A stretch of DNA of 64,000 bases from Datura wrightii (Eukaryota > Streptophyta > Magnoliopsida > Solanales > Solanaceae), in contig JASDFA010000007.1 in assembly GCA_035772735.1 (NCBI GenBank), positions 88,497,501-88,561,500 on the forward strand, in the 5' to 3' direction. A program made the position numbers and the translations under genes. The notes below the pieces were generated by a model. That model saw nothing but the letters and a program-made list of their open reading frames with translations, was not told the origin of the DNA and ran no database searches. This document shows, in pieces, positions 32,297 through 44,300 of the stretch. Position 1 is the stretch's first letter. The number at the start of each line of letters is the position of its first letter.

Positions 32297-32396
32297 AGAA
32301 AATTATTAAATTCCGATGAAAAACCCTTCGTTGCTGTATTAGCTTTGGCTGCAGCTGGATCAGCGCTAGGTTTTTCTAGCAATGAGACCAGTTCAA
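32297..32396 (+). CDS. DEG14: DEG14-like exon a
   Basis: Acceptor ctgcag, donor gtgagc. Encodes RKLLNSDEKPF and a hydrophobic stretch; ends one base into a codon. It is not the first exon. Confidence 0.7.
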
Positions 32397-35300
32397 GTGA
32401 GCATTTTTAATAATGAATATTGCTATTCTTAATGAGCATTTTTTTTCTAGCGGTCAAATATACAGTGATTTCTGATAACCGTTCATTACAGAGGCATCAA
32501 TTTTGCTTTCAGTACCCGAACCTTTAAAAGATTCTTTGACATTACATTGGACATATATGAAAGACAGACTTCTTCGTCCTGCTTTTCTTTCGGCGGACCA
32601 ATCTCAACTTTGTATGTCGTCATAAGAACTTTTTTTTTTTTTAACCTATATGTAATTTCCTTTATCTTTTTGAAAATTTAACTGATACCACTTAATTGTA
32701 GGTATTTTCCCATTATCGTTTGCTAGAATTGGTTTGGCCCCACCTGGGAATGTGAAGAAAGAAGGTTCTGAGGAAGATGGAGATGGTGAGAAATCTAAAT
32801 GTTGTAATTGTTTCGGACGAGATACTATTGCCAATGCAGCAGCTACGGTTGGTCCTGCTGTTGTTAATATCTCTGTTTCAAGGGGTATGCTTTTAACTTT
32901 ATTTACTTATTACTCCTCCTTTTCGATTTATTTAACACTCTTTCTGTATTAGGACATCCTAAAATAATGGGGTAGATTGTGCACAGATCTTACTCCTACA
33001 TCTTGGAGTAGAGATGGTTCTGAAAAAATATAGAAGTCAAGAGGGCATAATAATAATAGAGAAAACATTACATAACATTCAAAAAACAAGGAACAATATC
33101 AATAACCAAATAATGTGATAATTGAATCACAAGAAACAACGGGTAGTATAGAAATCGTAACACAAGAAACTACAAGAATAATGCTACTACTATTGGTACA
33201 AATTGAGAACTGGGTATGTGCTCCAAACTAACACCAAGCCTATCTCACAGGAAAGCGAGACAATGCTAACTACCTAGTAACCTTCAAGGCTTCTACCCCA
33301 AATTGTGACCTCCATATCCTCTTATCTAAGGTCATATCTTTCGGTAAGTTAAAGATGCGCCATATCCTATCTAATCATTTCTCCGGATACTTCTTCAGCC
33401 TACCTCTACCTCTTCTTAAACTCACCATAGCCAACCTCTCACACCTCCTCATACAAACATCTACGCATCTCCTCTTCACATGTTTGAACCATCTCGGCCT
33501 CGCTTCCATCATTTTGCCCACCACGGAGGCTACTCCCACCTTGTCTCAAATATGTTCATTTTTAATCTTATTTCTCCTAGTATGCCTACACATCCTCCTC
33601 AACATTCTCATTTTCGCAACTTTCATCTTACATGAGAGTTCTTAAGTGGACAACACTCTGCCTCATACAATATAGTCAACCTAAACTCTGCAAAACTTAC
33701 CTTTAAATGTTGGTGTACATTCTTATCATACAGGACTGTTGACTCTGGACTTCGGAGGCGCGCTTCTATTCTGTAACCCCGCGCCAATATGACGTGTGAC
33801 ATCATCATTAATCTTTCCATTTCCTTGAATTAAAGACCAAAGATACTTGAAACTTTCTTTCTTGGGGATGACCTATGTATTAATCCTCACTTCCATGCCA
33901 ACCTCTTGAGACACATCACTGAACTTGCACTCCAAGTTCAGTTTTGGTCCTGCTTAGCTTGAAACCTTTAGACTCTAAGTTTGTCTTCACCTCCAGCCTA
34001 GCGTTAACTCCCGCACGATTCTCATCAATCAGTACTATGTCATCTATAAATAATATACACCATGGCATTTCACTTTGGATATGATGCATCAATTCATCCA
34101 TCACCAAGACAAATAGAAACAGAATAAAAGCTGATCCCTGGTGCAATCCTATCATGATTGAGAGTTGCTTCGTGTCTCTTCACACTTCCCTTAGTCGGGT
34201 CTTGGCTCCATCATACACGTTCTTAATCGCCCTAATGTATGCAACGGGAACACCACACCTCTAGCCTCTAAGCATCTCCATAAAATCTCTCTTAGAACTT
34301 TGTTGTATTTTTCTAAGTTAATGAGCACCACATGTAAGTCTCTCTTCCTCTTCCTATACTGCTCCACCAGTCTCCTCACGAGATTAATGGCTTTTATAAT
34401 AGATCACCTCGACATAAGTCCGAACTGGTTCTCAAAAATAGACACACCCCTCCTCACCCTCAGCTTCACCTCTCTCTCCTTCACTTTGGAAGTGCGGCTT
34501 AACAATTTCATCCTCTATAGTTGTTGCAATTTTAATATCACTCTTGTTGTTGTACAACGGAATCACTGCACTCCACCTCTATTTTTCAGGCATTTTGCCT
34601 GTATTAAAAATGACATTGAACAACCCAGTCAGCCACTCCAAGCCCATCTTGATTGTGCTTTTCCAAAATTCTACCAGGATCTTGTCTGGCTTGGTCGTTC
34701 TTCCCCTGCACATCCTACGAATATTACCCTTAAACTCCTCAATCTTTAACACATACAGTACCCAAAATTTTGATGACTCTCGGAGTGCTCAAAATCACCC
34801 AGCAAAATGTCCCTATCCCCTAATTCATTCAAGAGTTTGTGGAAGTATGCCTGCCGTCTTCGTCTAATGAGCGCCTCTTCCAATCAGTGCCTTTCACGTC
34901 CTTGATGCACTTCACTTGATCCAGATCTTGAGTCTTCCTCTTTCTCTCCTTGGTTAGCCTGTACAACTTCTTATTCCTGTTTTTGCCCCCTAATTTCGTG
35001 TACAAACATTTGAAAGCTACTGTTTTTGCCGCTGTCACTACTAACTTTGCCTCCTTCACCATCTTATACCTTTTTCTATTCACGCTTATCCTCCTCGTCC
35101 TTGCTCTCTGTCAAGCTTGCATAAGTAGCCTTCTTTGCTTTCACTTTCCCTTAGACTTCTCTATTCCACCACCAATTCTCTCAATGTCCACCAAAGTTAC
35201 CCCTCGAGACCTCAACATCTCTCTTGCTGCTTTTCACTAGCTGTCTTATCCCACATACTACTCACATTCGCACTACTCCCTCAAGCCCCCATCGCCATCA

Positions 35301-38300
35301 ACTTCTTACCCATCTCCCGAGTGTTGGCAACCGTCAAGCTACCCCATTTGATCCTTGGCCGGTCGCACACAACCCTCTTCTTCCTCTTCATCTTAATCTC
35401 TAAATCCATCACCTAAGAGGTTATGTTGTGTTTTAAGGTTCTCATTCGGGTTAATCTTGCAGTCCTTACAAAGGTCTCTATCATCCTTCCTAAGAAGTTT
35501 GTTGTCATGACCCGAGTCTACACCCTGGACGCGACATGGGACCTAGAACCACGAATGATTCCAAGTTAACCCATGGTACATGCATAATATAAGCATAAGC
35601 ATACACTAAGCGGAAGCAATCATAAGATATGGCAGAAGCGAAAGTCTAAGATATCATAAAATGTATAAATTGGGACAAGTCAAACTGCTGAATATCTATA
35701 CAACATAGTTTGAAAAGCCTCTAGTCATAAGATGAGCTGATGGGACAAGCCCCCCAACTAGCTCTACTAAGTCAGTAATTGAAATGACAAAGGAAGACAT
35801 GAATCAAACTACCATCCTCGAATGATGAGGACTCACCAAGACTGAGCTGAATTTGGAGCAAGATTGAATCTAGCAAAGGGGCTGAGACTGAACACTTGAG
35901 CCTATATCATGAGACGATATAACACAAAAGTATGCGATCAGTACTTTGAATTTACTGAGTATGGAGGATAAGTAAAACATTAGAGTAAGGACAACATGCA
36001 AAAAAAAAGTCCCCTTCGTGATAGTCATAGAACATAAGCTGTTCATCATAATCTGAAGTATAATGACGCATGGTTTTGAAAACAATATCATAAGGCTTAT
36101 CTTGTTTGAAATCATAAGTAAAACTCATAAACTGATCAATGGGTCAAAGTTCTATAAAACATGGTATCATAAAGCATGATCATGAATAAACGCAAAAACA
36201 TGTGGAACAGTAGGAGATTCTCATAACCGGCACCATCATGAATGAGCATATGATGCCTAACTATCTCGCTCAAATTAGCAGAGCTGTTCAAGGCCTTGTC
36301 AGGGCAAAGAACAATGAAGGCGTGATATCGGTCATAATCATGAGCCCAATAGCGTAAGGAAGACACTCTCAACTGGCGAGGACCCCTTAGGCTAGGGGCA
36401 AGGGAGACACTCTCTATTGGCAAGGACTCCTTATCATATGGTGGCACGTAGTTTTGAGACCTAGTGTGCTGAACCTTGGCCTACTCGGTGGTAAATACTA
36501 CTCCGAAAACATGCATAGTGTTCATAATCATAATCATGAAACATACTTGGTTTTGCATGGGCTAGTTAGAAATTATGAAATTCATAAATTGCTTAACATA
36601 TGTGAACTAGCCATGAAAATAATGTTGAGAATTCAGTCATGGTACATAAGCCTAAGATTCATGAAATTCATACATAATTGGGTAAATCATCATAACTTGA
36701 AAATAGAGATTCATGAGAGTTTTTCATAGAGATCATGTAATTATAATCATAAAACATAAATAGGATCACGAGAGAATCAATTTCGTAAAAGATCATGGAG
36801 TTTTTCATCAATAAGGGCCTACCATAGAAATTCATGAAAATCATAGTTGGAGACTTGAAGGAATTGATATCATGTAATTGAGCCTGGGATTGGGCATGAG
36901 GGTGGAAGAAATCCCCCAGTCATGACCCCACTTACTTGGACTTGATGACTTCTTGCTTAGGTTTGAGATCCAAGAGATTTGAGAAGAACCCTAAGAATTT
37001 GAGAGGCTTGAGAGGTTTGATGTTCAAACTACGGTGTTTTGAAGAGAATGAAGGTTTAGGATAAGTAAAACCCTCTAATACACCCTTTAGGAAACCCAAA
37101 ACGTCCTAGTTTAGGAGTTAAAAACATAGGAAATTACTAGGATGTCCTTATGAAAACAAGCTGAAAAATTGTCCTGCCAGCTTTTAGGGGTCGTACCACG
37201 ACTCGTGGTGATATATCACGGATCATGGTATGCATTCGTGGCTTCTGGGTGACTTAAAAGCTTGCTGAAACTCTTAACACGGACATTCAATACAAATTGT
37301 ACCTTGATATCATGAGTCATACCATGACTCGTGGTGTCTGGGCTTGTTCTTTGTCCATCAAACCTGACAGTGCTTCACTAAACTGCTCATAACTTTTTAT
37401 GCCGAACTCTGATTGACGTAAGGTTGGATATGTTAGAGAGAAGACTCAAAGAGCTTCAATTTGATGTGCTGGATCATCCAAAAACACTTTGTAAATGGGA
37501 GTTATGATCGTTTAAAGTTGACCCTAGTAAGAACTTATATGAAGACTCAATTGGTTGAAAAGCTCTCAACTCAACTTTATGTTAGAGGTTCCTTATGACC
37601 TTAATTTGCATCCAATGCATTTCTCACACTTAAGAATTGATATTAATACCTTGTTTCCATAAAATTCATCTGGTTCAGGTCTATCCACATCCTAGAACGG
37701 TTTCAAACATAACCCGAAAGTCCGAGGTGTTATAATATCTCAACTCACGATTGAAACAATGATTCGTACCATCATACCACGGACTATTTTCTGAAGTCCC
37801 TCTAACGAGTCTTGGTACGACTCGTACCACCTTATGACGAGTCGTACTGAGACACTTACAGAAAAGTTTCGATTTTTCTGCTGGTTCATACCTAAATTTA
37901 GGGTCTAGTCTTAGGAACTTTTGGGTTGTTACATAAGTAGTCTATTTAAGTCTTAACCAACGTACTCTGGAAGGTTACCAAATGTTTCTCTTTCTTTGGG
38001 AAAGTCGAGTTAGCGACCACCAACTCAAAAGCTTTTGCAAAATCCAAAAGCGAGGATCCTCCTTTGTTTCTATCCCAAAAACCAAAACCTCCATGCACAT
38101 CATCCTAAGATGTTGGCATAAGCCATTTTTATACAACTTTCACAACTTTAAAAAATCGAAGTTACTAAAGCAATCAATTTTAACTTTGATGTAATATTTT
38201 CTCTGTCAAACTAAATCATCTCTTTTAGACTAAATTTTTACCATTTCTTTAATACTACTTCTATAATCATTTTTTATATAATACAATCATGCAAAATTGG

Positions 38301-41300
38301 ACGGATAGACTATTTGAATATAGGGACTGGCTGCAACATGCTATAATGCATATTGTTGGTCCACGTGTAGGCTTTCATGGATTGAGCGCCGGAAGGAGTA
38401 TAGGATCAGGAACTATAATAGATGGTGATGGCACTATTTTAACTTGTGCTCATGTGGTTGATTTTCAAGGCTTGAGTACTTCATCAAAAGGAAAGGTCAG
38501 TGGTTGTAAAGTTCTTTTTGCAAACATTTACTCGGACAAAGCATCATTCTTGTCATATTACCAAATTGCTATTACATTCAATTAATTCTGTCCTATTGTG
38601 TGGAATCACAATTGTATAATAATGTATATACATAATATCGTTGACTTCTAGGGATCTGAAAATATAGTTACCATTGTTAATTTATTCTCTACATGCATTT
38701 ATATTGTTCTACTCTTTGAGTGACAAACATTATTCTCCATATTTTGTCTCTATTACATGGTATCAAAGACATTAGGGCTCAAATTTTGGTATCAGAGACA
38801 TTAGGGCTCAAATCTTATGCTCTGAAATTACATACCTTTTTTGGTTGTTGGAGAAAAGGACTCTCGGTTATTTGGGTTACTCCTAATTAAGGAGTGACTA
38901 GGTTGTCTCACCACCAATGTAGGAGGAGGTAGAAAGGGATTTTTCGTCCGGAAAAACCATCATCGGCATCAGGGTGGCAAAGAGTGAGTCGCATGCACCA
39001 CTTGCACCTCATCACTGTCTCTCACGCTCAAAAGCGTATAGGGGTGTGCCACGGTAGGATCGATCACAACTTGCATTAGAATCCTTGCCTTGACATTTTT
39101 CGTAGGGATTTGGTGTACCTTGTTTGAAATATTTTGATTTTTGATAAATCTGATATCATCCAGGTTTTATCTTTCTCGATCTGTTATTCTTTGTTCATAG
39201 GCATTCTTTGTTGCTCGAGATCTGGTTTGTTTTATTTGAGCAACTATAATAATTTGGTTGTTGGAGTGAGAATATTCTGACACATCTAGTTTGAAGGTCC
39301 TGGTTCAAATCTGCTTTGACCTTGAAATAAATAATACTTCCATTTGGAAGATTTTGTGATATGTGGCAGTCACGGTGGGGTAATTGAATGTTGTGAAGCT
39401 TTATTGGTTTGGCTTGTTGTATGTGTGGTCCCTGCTTCCTTTTCTCCTTCAAATGCTGCAAAGTTTGCTGGATTGTTTACTTCGTGTGAAGTTTTTTTTT
39501 TGGTTGAGTTAATAGATCTATTGTTTAGGGGAAATGACTGATCATAAAAGAAAAAGAACTAAAGTTATTGCTTTTAGTTCATTATTTAACGAAATGATTC
39601 TAGTTTTGGCCGAAGAATTTGTGAATTCTCTCAGTATCAGAAATTATTAATCCATTTCAGTTAATGCCTTCGCTTAATAAGATAAAATATGTCTTCTCAC
39701 CTCCTCAAATAAATGGGTGATCAATACAGGTGCCACAAATTACATGACAAGTAATCCTAATATCTTTTCTAGCTTTTACTCACACAAAGCACTCTCTCCG
39801 GTTATTGTAGCTGATGGATCAACTTGTAACAATGTTGGATTTTGGACTGTTAAACCTACCTCCTTCATTACACTGCCATTTGTATTAAGTCTACCAAAGT
39901 TGGCCTTTAATTTGATTTTTGTTTGTAAACTTTCTAGGGACCTTAATTGTTATCTCATTTTCTCCTGATTGTTGTTTGTTTTGGGATCTTAAGATGAATC
40001 AGGTTATTTGTAAAGGACATGTTTCTGGTGACCTCTGCATCCTTGATGAATAATAGACTCCATTTGAAACACATTGTCGATTTGGCCATCCTTCTCTGCC
40101 TCTATTGAAGAAGCTTTGTCCTCGGTTTCAAAATGTTTCTTCATTGGAGTGTTTGTGGATTTGCAAAACACCATCACATCTCATTACCTCTTAAGGGTTT
40201 ATAAGCGACTCGAGTCAGCATTTGAGTTAGTTCATCGTGATGTTTGCGGATCATGTCCCGTTGTTTCTAAAATTGAGCATAGCTATTTTATCACTTTTGT
40301 GGATGATTTCTCTCGAATGACTTGGATTTATTTTATGAAGAGCCACTCTTAAGTGTTCACTAACTTTTGTGCCCTCTATGTTGAAGTAAAAACTCTATCC
40401 AATGCTTCGGTATGTATTCTAAGGAGTGATAATGTCAAAAAATACATGTTAGATTGTTTGTCTCATACATGAGACAACATGGTACTGTCCACTAGTCTTC
40501 ATGTATTGGTACACCCTCTCAAAATAGAGTTGTTGAGAGGAAGAATAGACATCTACTTGATAACTCAGACACTTTTGTTATAAATGAAGGATCCTAAATA
40601 GTTTTGGGCAGCTGCGGTCTCTACGACTTGTTTTCTGATTAATCACATGTCATCTGTTGTGCTTGTTGGTAATACACCTTACATTGTCCTTTTTACAAAT
40701 AAGTCACTATTTCTAATGGAACCTAAGGTGTTTGGAAGCACATGTTATGTTCGAGATATTCGACCGTTTGTTACCAAGTTAGATCCCAAGGCTGTGAAGT
40801 GTTTTTTTGGGGCTATTCTCGCCTTCAGAAAGGGTATTAGTGTTATTGTCTTAAACTTGACAAATATCTTGTGTCAAATGATGTGGTATTTTTAGAGACT
40901 ACAACATTGTTTTACGCATCTCCCATTTCTATAAGTCAGTGGGATAAAGATGAGTGGTTAATCTATCAAGTCACCCATGTTTTGACAGAACAATTAGATG
41001 TTGTTCCTTCATCTCGCAGTTCTTCTGTTGATCATGACTCAACTATTGTACCTTCAATACCTGCTCCATTTGCCAGAACCTTTCTTAACCACTTAAGTGA
41101 TTAGTTTTGCAAAAAGTGGCCCTACCGGAACCTTTGGAAATTGATCCGAATAGACATTGCCAATGCTATTAGTTTTACAAAAAGTGGCCCTACCGGAACC
41201 TTTGGAAATTGATCCGAATAGACATTGCCAATGCTAAGGGCTTTGGCTTATGAAGATCAAAACTGATGAACGGGATTGTGGCACTTCGGTAGTGAGATCA

Positions 41301-44300
41301 CCAATTGTTCAAGTCTACTCAAGGAGGCGAGAGATTGATGATATTTACCATGCACTAGTTCTGTCACCTGATCCTTTAGAGAGTCTTGACCTTCCTATTG
41401 CTCTTCTTAAAGGTACACATACTTGCAAATCCACGTATGCATTACTAATTTTATTTCTTATGATCACTTATATTCGATGTCTAGATCTTTGATTGCTTTT
41501 ATAGGCTCATCTCTGTACCCAAAATAGTGAAGGAGGCTTTGAATCATTGTGGACGGTCTGATGCAATGCTTGACGAAATATATGCCTTAAATCACACATG
41601 GGATTTGGTGAATTTACCCAAGGAAAAGAAACCAATGGGATTTAAGTGGGTCTTCATAGTTAAAGTTAATCTAGATGGTTTCTGTAGCAAGACTTAAGGC
41701 CAGACTTGGCTAAGGGTATGCTCAAACATATCGGGCAAATTATTCAGACACCTTCTCGTCGGTTGTCAAACCCACTTTTGCCCGTTCGTTCATTTCTATA
41801 GCTGCTTCTAAGAATTGACCTTTGCATTAGTTGGATATCAAGAATGAATTCCTTCATGTTGATTTTCAAGAGGAAGTGTATATGGAGCAACCACCTAGTT
41901 TTGTTGCTCAGGGAGAGTATGGTAAGTTTGTCATTTGAAGAAGTCTTTGTATGGCTTGAAGCAAAGTCCCTGGGCTTGGTTTGGTAAGTTTCGTGAGGTA
42001 ATTCAAGATTTTGGGTTGAAAATTACTTGCAAATGTGATCGTCTTCTATGACATTCATTAGCTTGAAATGTCCTACTTGTTTATGTTGATGACATTGTCA
42101 TCAGAGGAAGTGATTATGCGGGGATCTCTTTCCTCAAGTCTTTCCTACACACTAGATTTCATACGAAGGACTTTAGCATCCAAGCCTTGCAATACTCCAA
42201 TGATTCCAAATGTGCATCTCACGAAAGATGATGGTGATCCTTTTAATGATCCAGAGAGATAGAAGGATAGTTGAGAAGTTAAACTACCTTATTATGACTC
42301 GTTCGGATGTTGCTTTTGCAGTAAGTGTTGTTGATCAGTTTATGTCTACACCTACAGTCAAACATTGGAAAGCTCTGGAACATATTCTGTGTTAGTTGAA
42401 AGGAGCTCCTGTGTTAGTTGGTATAACAATCACGGCCATACTCGTGTTGAGTGTTCTGCAGATGCTGACTGGGCCGGATCTAGAATTGATAAAAGGTCTG
42501 CTATAGGCTTTTTGCAGTCTACGTGGGAGATGATGTGGATACATCATTTTTTAACTGAAATTTGGTTGAAGCATCATATACCAGCAAAACTTTGGTGTGA
42601 TAATCAAGCCGCTCTTCATATTGCCTCAAATCCGGTGTATCATGAAAGAACTAAATATATTGAGGTTGATTGTCATTTTATTTGTAAGAAGATTCAAGAA
42701 GACGTGATTTCCATTGGCTATGTGAAGACAGGAGAACAACTAGCTGATTTGTTCACGAAAGCATTGAATGGAGCTTGAGTTGATTATCTTTGTAACAAGT
42801 TGGCATGATGAATGTCTATGCTCCAATGAGGGGGAGTGTCATAGAATCACAATTGTATAATATTGTATATAGATAATATAGTTGTTAATTGATTTCTACG
42901 TACATGAAATACATAAACTGGTCATTGTTATTGTTTCTAAAAGTCCATTTGTTTCATGATATTTTGATTATTCTACTAGCATGTTTTCCGACTTGTCCCC
43001 ATTAAAAACGGTTGTGGTTAATTGTTACTACTCACTGATCTAGCTACTCACTCCCCGCTATTATTTTTCAGAGTCAGCAGGTGACGTTGGTGAGGAATTC
43101 ATTAACTAAAGCGTTCAAGTTGATAAATTTCTGGTGAGCCTCGCAGTTATTCGCGCGGGCAAGGATTTATTTAATTGTTATGGTCTTCTCCATTGAACTT
43201 TTAGAGTCTCTCTATAGTCATTTCATTCGTGTCATGAATATCCTTCCATTATGATAGACTTGCGACTTCGTATTTGGAGATGAATTTTAGTATTGTGACA
43301 TTTCAAGTAGAATGTTGGCTAATATTATGGTATGTGTTAGGTGATATTATTGGATTGCTTGTGGATTTCTGAGACAGGTAAGAAAATTGGATAGGCCCAA
43401 AAATAGGGGAAACTCTTGCCGATTTTCTGTAAAATTTCTGTTAAGGCTTGTTTTGGGGTTCTATCTCTTAGCGTCGGTCATGATCCTAATTTGGGTCGTG
43501 ATAAGAATGGTGGAGAGCAGGGTTAGGAGAGGCATGACGATTTCTGAGAATCAGTTCGGATTCATGCCGGGGTGCTCAACTATAGAAGCCATTCATCTCG
43601 TTAAGAGATTAGTGGAGCAGTATAGGGAGAGGAAGAGAGATCTTCACATGGTTTTCATCGATCTAGAGAAGGCCTATGACAAGGTTTTGAGGAAGGTTCT
43701 GTGGAGATGCTTGGAGGCTAGAGGGGTGCCGGTGGTGTACATTAGGGCGATCAAGGATAGGTATGATGGAGCTAAGACTCGGGTGAGGACGGTGGGAGGA
43801 GACTCGAAACATTTCCCAGTTGAGATGGGGTTGCACTAGGGATCAACACTTTAGCCTATTTTTATTTGCTTTGGTGATGGACACATTGACGCGAGGGATT
43901 CAAGGGGAGGTGCCTTGGTGTATGTTATTTGCGGACTACATTCTTCTGATTGACGAGACTCATGGAGGCGTAAACGCTAAGTTGGAGGTTTGGCGACAAG
44001 CCCTAGAGTCTAAAGGCTTTAGGTTGAGCAGTACTAAGATAGAGTATTTAAAGTGTAGGTTTAGTGACGCGTTGCACAGGGAGGATGAGGTAGTGATGTT
44101 GGGTACTCAAGTAATCCAAAAGAGAGAAAGTTTCAAGTACCTTGGGTTTATTATCCAAGGGAGTGGAGAGATTGACGAGGATGTTGCTCATTGTATAGGT
44201 GCAGGATGGATGAAATGTAGGCGCGCTTTTGGAGTTTTGTGTGATAAGAATGTGTCGACGAAACTTAAAGGCAAGCTTTACAGAGTGGTGGTTAGACCGA

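Noticed and set aside
38289..38370. N-terminal extension of the protease exon (MQNWTDRLFEY...)
   Set aside because: The splice acceptor at 38370 and the reading phase from the exon ending at 32884 show that this is intron.
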